Origin: Pseudonocardiales bacterium
Lineage (GTDB): Bacteria; Actinomycetota; Actinomycetes; Mycobacteriales; Pseudonocardiaceae
DNA length: 51,006 nt
Direction: 5' to 3'
Assembly: GCA_019243635.1 (NCBI GenBank)
Contig: JAFAUB010000005.1
Location: 1-51,006, forward strand
Shown: piece after piece, positions 37,751-47,068 of the stretch
Position numbering within the stretch: position 1 is the first letter of the stretch
How the letters are laid out: each line of letters starts with the position of its first letter
Translations under genes and position numbers: made by a program
The notes under the pieces: model-generated
What the model was told of the DNA's origin: nothing
The model's database searches: none
What the model saw: only the letters and a program-made list of their open reading frames with translations

Positions 37751-38715
37751 GCTCTCGCCGCCACGATATCGGCGACCTGGTCCTGCGCGCGCGGCAAGGC
37801 CAGGCCCGGGCGGTCGGCCGGCTGATCTCGCTGGTCGAGGACGGTGCCCCGGAACTGCGCGAGGTCGCCGCCGCGCTGGCCCGCTATACCGGGCGGGCCC
37901 AGGTCGTCGGCATCACCGGCGCGCCCGGAGTGGGCAAGTCGACCTCCGTCAGCGTGCTGGTCACCGCGCTGCGGGCGGCCGGCAAGAAGGTGGGAGTGCT
38001 CGCCGTCGACCCGTCCTCGCCGTTCTCGGGAGGAGCCCTGCTCGGCGACCGGGTACGGATGCAGGACCATGCGACTGACGGCGGTGTCTTCATCCGCTCG
38101 ATGGCCACCCGGGGGCACCTGGGCGGCATCGCCTGGGCGACTCCGCAGGCGCTGCGGGTGCTGGACGCCGCCGGCTGCGACGTGGTGCTGGTGGAGACCG
38201 TGGGCGTCGGCCAGTCGGAGGTGGAGGTCGTCGCGTTGGCGGACACCACCGTGGTGCTGCTGGCGCCGGGGATGGGTGACGGGATCCAGGTGGCCAAGGC
38301 GGGAATCCTCGAGGTCGCCGACGTCTTCGTGGTGAACAAGGCGGACCGGGAGGGCTCCGACCAGACCGTCCGAGACCTCAAGTACATGATCTCGCTCGGC
38401 CGGCGGGGCACGGCGGGTCCGAGCTGGCGGCCGCCGATCGTCCGCACTGTGGCCACCACCGCCGAGGGCGTCGAGCACCTGGTGGGGGCGATCGAGGAGC
38501 ACCGGGGGTGGATGCTCGGCCACGGCGAGCTGGATGCCCGCCGGCAGCGCCGGGCGCAGGCCGAGGTCGAGGCCATCGCGATGGCGCAGCTGCGCGGCAG
38601 GCTCGGCGACGCGCTACAGGGGAGTGCGTCGTCCGGACTGGCCAAGCGGGTGATGGCGGGCGAGCTGGACGCCTACCGGGCGGCCGACGAGCTGGTCGCC
38701 GAGCTTGGCGCCTGA
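37747..38715 (+). CDS. meaB: MeaB/ArgK-type G-protein chaperone of B12 mutases
   Basis: MeaB-family GTPases gate cofactor loading and protect adenosylcobalamin mutases from inactivation. The 322-residue protein has the P-loop '[15 protein letters not shown]', '[17 protein letters not shown]' (family signature), '[12 protein letters not shown]' and 'VNKADREG' (base recognition). GTG 37747 overlaps the thiolase stop. Likely clients are MeaA and the mutase at 39623. It may instead serve a methylmalonyl-CoA mutase elsewhere in the genome. Confidence 0.93.
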   Translation: MSSRRHDIGDLVLRARQGQARAVGRLISLVEDGAPELREVAAALARYTGRAQVVGITGAPGVGKSTSVSVLVTALRAAGKKVGVLAVDPSSPFSGGALLGDRVRMQDHATDGGVFIRSMATRGHLGGIAWATPQALRVLDAAGCDVVLVETVGVGQSEVEVVALADTTVVLLAPGMGDGIQVAKAGILEVADVFVVNKADREGSDQTVRDLKYMISLGRRGTAGPSWRPPIVRTVATTAEGVEHLVGAIEEHRGWMLGHGELDARRQRRAQAEVEAIAMAQLRGRLGDALQGSASSGLAKRVMAGELDAYRAADELVAELGA

Positions 38716-38839
38716 AACCCTGGCGCCGGGACACCAAGGAGGCCCGGTGAGTCGCCGGACGCTCCAGCCCTACCGCCTGTAGGCCGTGATCACGTGCTGA
38801 ACCGGCCATTCACGGCTCACGGGGCGCCGAGCGTCTCGC

Positions 38840-38944
38840 GATCCGTTGCTTGTCGTCGGTGACGACTTGCGGTGGAAGCGGATCGGCAGTGGTGTCCGCT
38901 ACGCGCACATCGACGATGTGGTGGCCGGTGCGGGTCGCGGGTAG
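38840..38944 (+). pseudogene. Possible C-terminal fragment of a VapC-type PIN toxin
   Basis: In the 230-bp gap after meaB one frame reads 'DPLLVVGDDLRWKRIGSG' and stops at 38942-38944. PIN toxins often end with PLLFxGDDF followed by about 10 residues. There is no start or upstream domain, so at best this is a scrap; the match is short and could be chance. The remaining gap contains nothing I recognise. Confidence 0.3.
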
Positions 38945-38945
38945 C

Positions 38946-39461
38946 TCACTCAGTCGGGTCGGTGAAGTCGCCCGTGGCGCGGCGTACCTGCGTGAGGAGC
39001 GCGGTGAGCTGCGCGGTCTGGGCGTCGTTCAGCCCGACGAGGCCGAAGTCGATGTCGGTGAGCGCCACGGTGGCCGTCTTCTGACGCTGCCGGCCGGCTT
39101 CGGTGATCGTGACCAGGGTGGTGCGCCGATCGGTGGGGTGGCCACCACGCTCCACGAGGTGGTCGGCCTGCAGCCGGTCCACGATGTTGGTCACGCTGGT
39201 CGGATGCAGCTGAAGCCGTTGGCCCATCACGCTCATCGGCAGGCTGCCCTGGCGGGAGAACACCAGCAGGGCCAGCGCCTCGTACCGGGCGAAGGTCAGA
39301 CCGTGCGGGCGCAGCGCGGCGTCCACGGCGGAGAGCAGGATCTGCTGCACGCGCATCACGTTGGTGACCGCGGCCATCGTCGCGGCTGGTCCGATGCGGT
39401 CTTGCCAGATCCGCGCGGCTCGGTCGATCGGGTCGAACGGCAGCGGGTGATGCGACGCCAT
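38946..39461 (-). CDS. MarR-family transcriptional regulator
   Basis: The 171-residue winged-helix protein has 'LTFARYEALALLVFSRQGSL', the DNA-reading region 'LHPTSVTNIVDRLQADHLVE' and the wing 'RGGHPTDRRTTLVTIT'. It is divergent from the mutase gene at 39623, with 161 bp between, and probably controls it and/or itself. I chose ATG 39461 because 'DPIDRAARIW' follows as in relatives; a GTG at 39524 extends it by 21 residues. The ligand is unknown; acyl-CoA is a reasonable guess. Confidence 0.88.
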   Translation of the reverse strand: MASHHPLPFDPIDRAARIWQDRIGPAATMAAVTNVMRVQQILLSAVDAALRPHGLTFARYEALALLVFSRQGSLPMSVMGQRLQLHPTSVTNIVDRLQADHLVERGGHPTDRRTTLVTITEAGRQRQKTATVALTDIDFGLVGLNDAQTAQLTALLTQVRRATGDFTDPTE

Positions 39462-39622
39462 AAGTGAACCGTAAAGCACCGTCACGTTCCGGATAGGGCA
39501 GGCCGGGGCGACGATCCTGTTCACCGAACATCTCCGGGCGGCTCCTGCTCCAGATCAGGTATCACCAGAAGTGCTAGGACCTCCTATCATTGAGAGTCAG
39601 ACAACCTCGCGGGGAGGCTCGC

Positions 39623-41344
39623 ATGACGCCTGAGGACGCCCAGCACGCAGATCCGAGCGCCGGTCGGGAGCGCTGGCGGCGCCGGTACGCGCGGGCGGCG
39701 GGACGGCTTCGTGACGCGGACTTCACCACCCTGTCCGGAGCCGAGGTCGACCCGGTGTACGGGCCGCGCGAGGGAGACACGGTCGAGGGGTTCGAGCGGA
39801 TCGGCTGGCCGGGGGAGTACCCGTTCACCCGCGGTGTGCACTCCACCGGCTACCGGGGGCGCACCTGGACGATCCGCCAGTTCGCCGGGTTCGGTAACGC
39901 CCAGCAGACCAACGAGCGCTACCGGCAGATACTGCGCAACGGCGGGGGTGGGCTCTCGGTGGCCTTCGACATGCCCACCCTGATGGGTCGTGACTCCGAC
40001 GACCCGCGCAGCCTCGGCGAGGTCGGGCACTGCGGCGTGGCGATCGACAGTGCCGCCGACCTGGACGTGCTGTTCGGCGGCATCCCGTTGGAGCGGGTCA
40101 CCGCGTCGATGACGATCTCGGGTCCGGCGGTGCCGATGTTCTGCATGTACCTGGTCGCCGCGGAAAGGCAGGGCGCGGACATCACCCGGCTCAACGGCAC
40201 GCTGCAGACCGACATCTTCAAGGAGTACATCGCCCAGAAGGAGTGGCTGTTCAGTCCGGAGCCGCACCTGCGGCTCATCGGGGACCTGATGGAGTACTGC
40301 ACGGAGCGGATCCCGGCCTACAAGCCGCTGTCGATCTCCGGCTACCACATCAGGGAAGCCGGCGCGACGGCCGCGCAGGAGCTGGCGTTCACCCTGGCCG
40401 ACGGCTTCGGGTACGTGGAGCTGGGCCGCCGCCGCGGGCTGGACGTCGACCGTTTCGCCGGCGGCCTGACCTTCTTCTTCGACGCGCACGTGGACTTCTT
40501 CGAGGAGATCGCGAAGTTCCGCGCCGCCCGGCGGATCTGGGCCCGCTGGATGCGTGACGTCTACGGCGCCAGACGCGACAAGGCGCTGTGGATGCGCTTT
40601 CACACCCAGACCGCGGGCGTCTCGCTCACCGCGCGGCAGCCCTACAACAACGTCGTACGCACCACGATCGAGGCGCTCGCCGGGGTGCTGGGCGGTACCA
40701 GCTCGATGCACACCAACTCCTTGGACGAGACCTTGGCGCTGCCCTCGGAGCGCGCGGCGGAGATCGCCCTGCGCACCCAGCAGGTGATCATGGAGGAGTC
40801 CGGGGTGGCCAATGTGGCCGATCCGCTGGGTGGCTCCTGGTATGTCGAGGCGCTGACCGACCGGATCGAGGCCGACGTCGAGCGGATCCTCGCCCGGATC
40901 AAGGATATGGCCGCGGCTGCGGTGCCCTCGGGCCGGCACCCGATCGGTGAGATGACCTCCGGCATCCTGCGCGGCATCGAGGACGGCTGGTTCACCGGTG
41001 AGATCGCCGACGCGGCGTTCGCCTACCAGCGCGCGCTGGAGAAGGGCGACAAGAAGATCGTCGGCGTGAACACGCTGACCGAGTCGGTCACCGATGAGCT
41101 GGAGATCCTCCGGGTGAGCCACGAGGTGGAACGCGAGCAGAACCGGGTGCTGACGGCGCGCCGCGCCCGTCGTGACCAGACCGCCGTCGACCGGGCCCTC
41201 GCGGCCATGGTCGCGGTGGCGGGTAGCACGGGAAACCTCATCGAGCCGATGCTCGACGCGGCGCGGGCTGAGGCCACCCTCGGCGAGATCTGCGGGGCGC
41301 TCAAGGCTCAGTGGGGTGAGTACCGGGAGCCGGCCCGGTTCTGA
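39623..41344 (+). CDS. Acyl-CoA mutase large subunit without B12-binding domain
   Basis: The 573-residue protein is a methylmalonyl-CoA-mutase-type barrel ('[18 protein letters not shown]', '[18 protein letters not shown]', '[17 protein letters not shown]', '[12 protein letters not shown]', '[11 protein letters not shown]'). It lacks the cobalamin-binding domain, so it must work with a separate small B12 subunit that is not in the window. This split layout is that of isobutyryl-CoA/2-hydroxyisobutyryl-CoA-type and some methylmalonyl-type mutases; the substrate is not decided by what I can see. ATG 39623 follows GGGGAGG. It is divergent from a MarR gene. Confidence 0.88.
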   Translation: MTPEDAQHADPSAGRERWRRRYARAAGRLRDADFTTLSGAEVDPVYGPREGDTVEGFERIGWPGEYPFTRGVHSTGYRGRTWTIRQFAGFGNAQQTNERYRQILRNGGGGLSVAFDMPTLMGRDSDDPRSLGEVGHCGVAIDSAADLDVLFGGIPLERVTASMTISGPAVPMFCMYLVAAERQGADITRLNGTLQTDIFKEYIAQKEWLFSPEPHLRLIGDLMEYCTERIPAYKPLSISGYHIREAGATAAQELAFTLADGFGYVELGRRRGLDVDRFAGGLTFFFDAHVDFFEEIAKFRAARRIWARWMRDVYGARRDKALWMRFHTQTAGVSLTARQPYNNVVRTTIEALAGVLGGTSSMHTNSLDETLALPSERAAEIALRTQQVIMEESGVANVADPLGGSWYVEALTDRIEADVERILARIKDMAAAAVPSGRHPIGEMTSGILRGIEDGWFTGEIADAAFAYQRALEKGDKKIVGVNTLTESVTDELEILRVSHEVEREQNRVLTARRARRDQTAVDRALAAMVAVAGSTGNLIEPMLDAARAEATLGEICGALKAQWGEYREPARF

Positions 41345-41391
41345 CGCCCTGGGTTCCACGGCGCCGGGGGTTCCATGCCAGGATAGACGGT

Positions 41392-42339
41392 GTGAGCAGG
41401 CCTAACCCGCAGCAGGTCGTAGCGATGTCCGGTGCCGTCGACCTGTCTGCCCTCAAAGCGCGGGCCGACTCGGCGGGTCGGCGCGACGCCCCGGGTGTGC
41501 CCCCGGCCGGCGGAGCGCACCCGTGGGTCCTGGACGTCACCGAGCACAGCTTCCAGACCGATGTCGTCGACCGGTCCATGCAGGTACCGGTGGTGGTCGA
41601 CCTGTGGGCGAGCTGGTGTGGTCCGTGCAAGCAGCTGTCCCCGGTGCTCGAACGGCTCGCCGGGGCATCCGGCGGCGCGTGGGTGCTGGCCAAGGTCGAC
41701 ATCGACGCCAACCCACAGATCGCCCAGCTCTTCGGCGTCCAGTCCATTCCCACCGTCATCGCCGTCGCCGGCGGCCAGCCGGTCAGCGCCTTCGCCGGCG
41801 CCCAGCCCGAGCCGCAGGTGAAGCAGTGGATCACCACGTTGCTCGCCGAGCTGCGTGACCAGCTACCCGGTATCCGGGCCGCCGAGCGGGCCGCGTCGAA
41901 CACCGCGCAGGCGCCGGACGCCGAGCCCGAGGATCCCCGGTTCACCGCCGCCGAAGCCGCGCTGGCGGCCGGCGACTACGCCGCCGCCGAAGCCGCCTAC
42001 CAGCAGATCCTGGCCATCGAGCCGGCGAACGAGCAGGCCAGGGCCGCGCTGATGCAGGCTCGTTTCCTGGCCCGCGCGCAGTCGGCCGACCCCTCGGCGG
42101 TGACCAGGGCCGATGCCGCGCCCGAGGATGTCGACGCGCAGATCGCCGCCGCCGACGCCGAGGTGGCCGCCCAGGCGCCGGAGCGGGCGTTCGAGCGGCT
42201 GGTCAGCGCTGTGCGGCGGTTCACCGGAGACGACTGCGACCGAGCCAGAGCACATCTGGTGGGGTTGTTCGAGCTCTTCCCGCCCGACGACGCTCGGGTC
42301 ACCACCGCACGCCGCGCGCTGGCCCGGGTGTTGTTCTAG
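41392..42339 (+). CDS. Thioredoxin-TPR protein (CnoX/YbbN-like)
   Basis: The 315-residue protein joins a thioredoxin domain with WCGPC ('[19 protein letters not shown]', about 68-86) and the cis-Pro loop '[11 protein letters not shown]' to a C-terminal TPR region ('[20 protein letters not shown]', repeats to 315). CnoX couples redox rescue to chaperonin folding; many actinobacterial members keep both cysteines, as here. GTG 41392 begins '[10 protein letters not shown]'. Its stop TAG lies inside a perfect 11-bp hairpin (42334-42359), directly followed by a stop-embedding palindrome. Confidence 0.9.
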   Translation: MSRPNPQQVVAMSGAVDLSALKARADSAGRRDAPGVPPAGGAHPWVLDVTEHSFQTDVVDRSMQVPVVVDLWASWCGPCKQLSPVLERLAGASGGAWVLAKVDIDANPQIAQLFGVQSIPTVIAVAGGQPVSAFAGAQPEPQVKQWITTLLAELRDQLPGIRAAERAASNTAQAPDAEPEDPRFTAAEAALAAGDYAAAEAAYQQILAIEPANEQARAALMQARFLARAQSADPSAVTRADAAPEDVDAQIAAADAEVAAQAPERAFERLVSAVRRFTGDDCDRARAHLVGLFELFPPDDARVTTARRALARVLF

Positions 42340-42359
42340 CGACCGGGTGGTCGCTAGAA
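42334..42359 (+). terminator. Perfect hairpin spanning the stop codon of the thioredoxin gene
   Basis: TTCTAGCGACC (42334-42344) and GGTCGCTAGAA (42349-42359) pair over 11 bp around GGGT. The TAG stop (42337-42339) is in the left arm. It abuts the CCCGTGAGTGGC palindrome, making two back-to-back hairpins between convergent genes. Confidence 0.7.
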
Positions 42360-42407
42360 CCCGTGAGTGGCGATACGAGCCAGAACTCGTATCGCCACTC
42401 ACGGGTT
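42358..42407. repeat. Perfect 22-bp palindrome with embedded stop codon
   Basis: Arms 42358-42379 and 42386-42407 are perfectly complementary around a 6-nt loop. The WD40 gene stops at the TGA in the right arm (42399-42401 on the minus strand), ending Asn-Pro. It is nearly identical in its arms to the element at 23560-23609. Confidence 0.85.
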
Positions 42408-45400
42408 GGTCTTCGCCCACTCCACGGCGTCCCGGATCGCACCGTCCGGATCGCTGCACGCGGGGCAGGGGAAGTAGGCGACGGTCGTGTCCAGACTCGC
42501 GGAGATCAGGTGGGAGGGGTCATCCGGCAGGAAGACGACGCTGCTGACCGAGTCGTTGTGGTGACGGTCCAGCGTGACCGTCATGCCGGAGTGGACATCC
42601 CAGACCTCGACCAGGCCTTCGGCCGTACCCACGGCGAGCAGGCCGCCGTCCTTGCTGAATGACGGGTTGCTCGACGGGGCGTCGTGAGCCATGAGCCCGC
42701 GTTCGAGCTTGCCGTCACGGGCCCAGATGTTCACCGTGCCGTCCCCGGCCGTGCTGACGAGGTGCTGGCCGGACGGGTCGAAGGCCACGCCTGTCGCGTT
42801 GTGATGGGGCAGTCGCAGGAGTGGCTCAGCGGTGCCCAGCCGCCAGACGCGGACCTCGTCGGGACCGGTCGCGGCGATCAGCCGGCTGGAAGGGTCGAAG
42901 GCGACGGCGTAGTTGTAGAGCGGCCCCGAGCCGAGAGAGTAGCGATCCGTGCGGAGCGCCCCGGTTCTAGCGTCCCAGAGGTGGAGGGTGCCGCTCGTGT
43001 CCGTGCCCGCGACCACCATGCCATCGGGGCTGATGGCGAAGCTGAGCAGGTAACCACCGGAGATTGGCAGTGGAGGTTTCGCGTAGGTTCTGACGTGCTC
43101 AGGGTTGCCGCCGCCGCCCCAGTGCCACAGCTCCGGGGCGGCGTCGTACACCCCGAGGGTGAGGACGCGATGTGGGTCGGTCGGGTCGAAGCGCACGCCT
43201 GCCTGGCGAATGTTGGTGGACACAGTGGCTGCAGCCTTCGACGTGTCATTGCGGTCGATGATGTAGGCCTTACCATCGGAGCTCGTCGTCGCGAGTAAGG
43301 ACCCGTCGTTGCTCACGTCCATGTCAGAGATCCAGTCGAGGTGCTGGTCGAAAAGTACCACCTGGGGCAGCTCCCAGCGCCGGACCGTGCCATCACTGCC
43401 GAGAGACATCACTACCGTGCCATCACGTAGGTAGCCCACCTGAGTGACCGGTCCGTGGTGGGCGAGGAGCTCGTAGGTGGGGCGGCCGGCAAGCTTCTGC
43501 GGAAAGTTCGCGTACCAGACCAGGACCCGCCCATCGAGCCCCGCCGTGGTGATCCACCCATCATCGGGACTGGTGGTCATGTCGTTTACCCAGTCCGTCT
43601 GTTCCGGCAGCTGTCCCCGCGATGACCCGTCGTCGAGGCTGTATCTCATGAGTCCATGGTCAGAAGCGATGCTGATGGTTCGATCCTGCTCGTCGACGTG
43701 AACCTGTGCAATGCCGTTGGAGTAAGCGAACGGGTACCGAACGGGGTCCGGCCCTGCCTGCCAGTTCCACACGACGATCGATGACTTGTCGACGTTGTTC
43801 ATCACGCCGACGACGGCCTGCCCGTAACGCTTGAGGAAAGTCGGTGCAGGCACCAGTGGCGCCGATGACTCCGCGATCTTCGCGGCGGTTCGCGCGTCCC
43901 ACACCCGCAGCTTCCCGTCCTGTCCGGAGGTCACGATGTGCTGCCTATCGGCCAGGGGCGAGGCTTCGAAAACAAGACCCGGGAAGCGCGCGACCTGTTT
44001 TCCGGTGTCGGGGCTGTAGGTTGCGGCGACGCCTGACCCGGAGACGACGAGGACGAGACCGTTCGCGGCGGGCCCGACCCACGACACGGCAGGCGTCGAG
44101 TCGCCCTCCGTGTCGATATCGATATGCTGCCCGGTCGTGGTGTTGACGACCGCCACCGCGCCCTGGTCGGTCCCGAACGTGACGCGGGACGCGTCAGGGT
44201 TGACGGCGGCTGCCGACACCGACGAGGTGACGGTGCCGCGCAGCGGACCGACCACCGCCGTCCTGTGTTCCACGGCGCCGTCATCACCGATGACCCGGAT
44301 GCCGCCGTGCGCGTCGTAGGCGACGACGTGGTGGGAGTCCGGAGTGAAGGCCATGCCGACCATCATCGGGTTCGGCCCGGCGACCACTCGACTGTGCGGA
44401 CTCGACCACGCCTTCAGCACCGCCGAGCGGGCCTGCTCGTTGGCGTTGATGTTGTAGGCCTCGACCGCACTGCTCAGGCTCTGCGCGGGGTTGTGGTCAA
44501 GGGTGCCGGCGGCCTGCACCAAGGACTGCTTCTGGCGCGCAACATTTCTCTCGTAGTAGAAGAGAGCGCCGAGCACACCGACAGCGAGCATGATGACTGC
44601 CATACTCAACGCGAGGAGTCGCGTCCGGTGTAGTCGCCTGCGGGCGGTCCGCGCCGCCGCCTGGGCTTCCTCACGCTCGGCGACGAGGCGGCGTGATGCC
44701 TCGGCCTGTTGTCGTTGTGTGACGTACCTGCGGCGCCAGTCGAGCACCGCGCGGCCCATGACGTCGTGGAAGATCTCGTAGCGGGGCGGTCCCGCCACCC
44801 CGACGGCCGGTGGCAGGGGCCGCAGGATGCGGTGCGGTCCCGAGCACAGCATCTCGAGGAGGTCCCGCACCGCGCTCACCGGTAGCTCCGACCAGCCGGC
44901 GAGGTCCTGCGCGCTCAGCGCGATCTTCGTCCCGGACGCGGTGACCAGGTGATGGAACACCGCACCGGCGACGTCGACCTGCGCGGGGGACAGCCCCGCC
45001 ATGACGTTGTCGAGGTGGGTCTGCACGATCGTCTGCGCCCCGCCGAGGTCCTCCAGGGTGCGCTGTCGAAGGCACGACGATCCGGTGGCGCGCTCCTGGT
45101 CCCACAGGCGGGTCAGCACGAGCTGGAGGTAAGGGGTCTCGATGTCCCCGCGGTCGTCTGCCGCGGCCTCGTTCGCGGTGAACCCCTCGGGTGCCGTCCC
45201 CTCCGGCGCCACGCGTACGTGACCGGTGCGGACCTGATCCAACAGGGTCGCGATGAGGCCGGGTTCGATGGACATCCTTCGGTCGGGTGGGGCGAGGCGG
45301 TTGTAGCGGTCGAGGGGGCACTCGACGGCGGCGCGGGCCGCGTCGCGGCTCAGGTGCGCCAGCCGGAGGTAGTTGTCGAAGAGGTAGGGCACCCGGCCCT

Positions 45401-46031
45401 TGAAACGGTCGAGGCCGGCCAGCGCGTCCTCGCGGACCGACAGCAGGACATGCACCGGCAGGTCTCGGGCGCTCAGGACTCTGCCGAGCTCGGCGGTCAG
45501 TCCCTCCTCGCCGCGGTCCATGGGGTGGTAGAGGAAGTACTCCTCGAACTGGTCGAGGATCAGGTAGACCGTCGAGACCCTGGACTGGCGCAGCACCTCG
45601 CGAAGCCAGGCGACGCTGAGTTCGGGTGTACCGGCGGCTTGCTCCACAGCGCCGGCGCCGGTCACTCGCGACACCGCGTCACGGACCGCCGCCGCGACGG
45701 TCGCGAGTGGGGCGTCACGCCAGGTGCTCACGTACGCCACGGCCGCGCCGGGGACGCCCAGGTCGTCATAGGAGTCGTCATCGGCGTGGTGCAGCGCGGG
45801 CAGCACACCCGCTCGCAGCACCGAGCTCTTGCCGACCCCGCTCGGGGCGTACAGCAGGGTGAGCCGCGAGGCGGTGAGGTTGGCGACGATGAGGTCGGAC
45901 TCTCGCTGCCTGCCGAAGAAGTACGGCGCGTCCTTCTCGTCGAAGGGCACCAGCCCGACGTAGGGACACTCCGGCACGGCCCGGTCGGGCGCGTCCTGTG
46001 CCGGGGCGGGAGGCTCCGTCGCGGTGGTCAC
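42399..46031 (-). CDS. nSTAND NTPase with central TM helix and WD40 propellers
   Basis: The 1210-residue protein begins 'CPYVGLVPFDEKDAPYFFGR' and carries an nSTAND ATPase: Walker A 'YAPSGVGKSSVLRAG' (61-75) and Walker B 'YLILDQFEEYF' (156-166). A helical/winged region reaches about 440 and a basic coiled linker 441-470. One membrane helix is at about 471-492 ('LLALSMAVIMLAVGVLGAL'), then about 15 WD40-like repeats (545-1195) make roughly two propellers. By the positive-inside rule the propellers would face outside. GTG 46031 overlaps the SIR2 gene by 4 nt. STAND proteins oligomerise on ligand detection, so it is likely the sensor/switch for the SIR2 effector. The protein ends Asn-Pro in a palindrome. 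Confidence 0.88.
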   Translation of the reverse strand: MTTATEPPAPAQDAPDRAVPECPYVGLVPFDEKDAPYFFGRQRESDLIVANLTASRLTLLYAPSGVGKSSVLRAGVLPALHHADDDSYDDLGVPGAAVAYVSTWRDAPLATVAAAVRDAVSRVTGAGAVEQAAGTPELSVAWLREVLRQSRVSTVYLILDQFEEYFLYHPMDRGEEGLTAELGRVLSARDLPVHVLLSVREDALAGLDRFKGRVPYLFDNYLRLAHLSRDAARAAVECPLDRYNRLAPPDRRMSIEPGLIATLLDQVRTGHVRVAPEGTAPEGFTANEAAADDRGDIETPYLQLVLTRLWDQERATGSSCLRQRTLEDLGGAQTIVQTHLDNVMAGLSPAQVDVAGAVFHHLVTASGTKIALSAQDLAGWSELPVSAVRDLLEMLCSGPHRILRPLPPAVGVAGPPRYEIFHDVMGRAVLDWRRRYVTQRQQAEASRRLVAEREEAQAAARTARRRLHRTRLLALSMAVIMLAVGVLGALFYYERNVARQKQSLVQAAGTLDHNPAQSLSSAVEAYNINANEQARSAVLKAWSSPHSRVVAGPNPMMVGMAFTPDSHHVVAYDAHGGIRVIGDDGAVEHRTAVVGPLRGTVTSSVSAAAVNPDASRVTFGTDQGAVAVVNTTTGQHIDIDTEGDSTPAVSWVGPAANGLVLVVSGSGVAATYSPDTGKQVARFPGLVFEASPLADRQHIVTSGQDGKLRVWDARTAAKIAESSAPLVPAPTFLKRYGQAVVGVMNNVDKSSIVVWNWQAGPDPVRYPFAYSNGIAQVHVDEQDRTISIASDHGLMRYSLDDGSSRGQLPEQTDWVNDMTTSPDDGWITTAGLDGRVLVWYANFPQKLAGRPTYELLAHHGPVTQVGYLRDGTVVMSLGSDGTVRRWELPQVVLFDQHLDWISDMDVSNDGSLLATTSSDGKAYIIDRNDTSKAAATVSTNIRQAGVRFDPTDPHRVLTLGVYDAAPELWHWGGGGNPEHVRTYAKPPLPISGGYLLSFAISPDGMVVAGTDTSGTLHLWDARTGALRTDRYSLGSGPLYNYAVAFDPSSRLIAATGPDEVRVWRLGTAEPLLRLPHHNATGVAFDPSGQHLVSTAGDGTVNIWARDGKLERGLMAHDAPSSNPSFSKDGGLLAVGTAEGLVEVWDVHSGMTVTLDRHHNDSVSSVVFLPDDPSHLISASLDTTVAYFPCPACSDPDGAIRDAVEWAKTNP

Positions 46032-46975
46032 GGCGTCACCATGCGGTGCGGGGGAAGTCGTTGTTCGACAGCGGCGACGAAGTTCTCCACCCTGACGGGC
46101 AGGATGTCGACGCCGCGATCGTCCCACGCGGCGCGGTCGATGGGGTTCGGGTCGGCCTGGATCGCCCAGGATTTGAAGTTCTTGCCCTCCTGCTCCCCCC
46201 ACAACCGGTACAGCATCACTCGGAAGTTCCAGTCCCGCAGGCTGTAGCCCAGGAAGAGGAAGTGGCTTCTCTGGAGCTTCGCCGCGAGCGTGACCGGAAA
46301 CAGCCCCGCGACGTCGGCGCGGGTGATGTAGTCGATGTAGTGGTCCTCTGTGATCACGAAGCTGTCCGCGCGGTGGACCCGGTCCACCGCCCCGTGGATC
46401 TTCGCGATCACGGACCGTCGGTCGAGGCGGAGGTCGACGTACTCGTTCGGCACCCGGATCACGGTCGGCTCGCCGCCGACGGTGACATGGCGGAACAGTC
46501 CCCGGTCCCTGCCTTCGGCGATGTAGGTGACGAGCTCGTACGGTTCACCCTCGGCGGTGAATGCGCGCTCCAGGGAGTCGTCGTAGTTGGTCGTCACGAT
46601 GAGCATGCATTCACGGGCTTCCTCCGCCTCACGGGTCCGGCGGGACAGCCGGGCGAGGAAGCGGTGCAGAAGCGTCGGTGGGTAGTCCGCGTCGAAGACG
46701 TCGTGGAGTTCCTCGTAGAGCGACCCCTCGCCTTCCAGCGCCGCCACATACTGCGACACCTGGGCCAGGTCGTGGCCGTCGATCACCACGTTGCCCACGT
46801 ACCGGGCCAGCGCGGCGGCCAGCTCCCGCCCGCTGGGCAGGTACCGGCCCCGCTCCCAGGGGACGTCTGGAGGCCGTTCGCACAGGTTGACCCCAGCGCC
46901 GAGCACTGGGACCACCTTGCCCCTCAGCAGACGCCGGGTGATGAGGTCGTAAACAGGCCCCAGCTCATCCGCCAT
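46028..46975 (-). CDS. SIR2-domain protein (putative NAD-cleaving effector)
   Basis: The 315-residue protein is a SIR2-like Rossmann enzyme: 'VVPVLGAGVN' (22-30), 'LIVTTNYDDSLERAF' with Asn130, 'AKIHGAVDR' with His194, and 'FLFLGYSLRDWNFRVM' (about 240-254). In phage-defence systems (Thoeris ThsA, DSR, Avs5, SIR2-HerA) this domain depletes NAD+. ATG 46975 follows AAGGGGG; upstream TTG/ATG starts would add up to 15 residues. The TGA overlaps the nSTAND GTG by 4 nt, so the proteins are translationally coupled, as expected for an effector and its sensor. No other domain is present. Confidence 0.88.
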   Translation of the reverse strand: MADELGPVYDLITRRLLRGKVVPVLGAGVNLCERPPDVPWERGRYLPSGRELAAALARYVGNVVIDGHDLAQVSQYVAALEGEGSLYEELHDVFDADYPPTLLHRFLARLSRRTREAEEARECMLIVTTNYDDSLERAFTAEGEPYELVTYIAEGRDRGLFRHVTVGGEPTVIRVPNEYVDLRLDRRSVIAKIHGAVDRVHRADSFVITEDHYIDYITRADVAGLFPVTLAAKLQRSHFLFLGYSLRDWNFRVMLYRLWGEQEGKNFKSWAIQADPNPIDRAAWDDRGVDILPVRVENFVAAVEQRLPPHRMVTP

Positions 46976-47068
46976 CGTGCGCACCCCCTTCGCCGGCATC
47001 CGAGGCACCCGGCCTGACAACTACAGAGTGTCATCGTGTCAATGACGCTAGGCTACCACCCGAACGAA

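Noticed and set aside
38760..38825. Another member of the CCCGTGAGTGGC palindrome family after meaB
   Set aside because: A loosely similar GGCCATTCACGG/CTCACGGGG stretch is present, but the arms do not match and no stop codon is involved.
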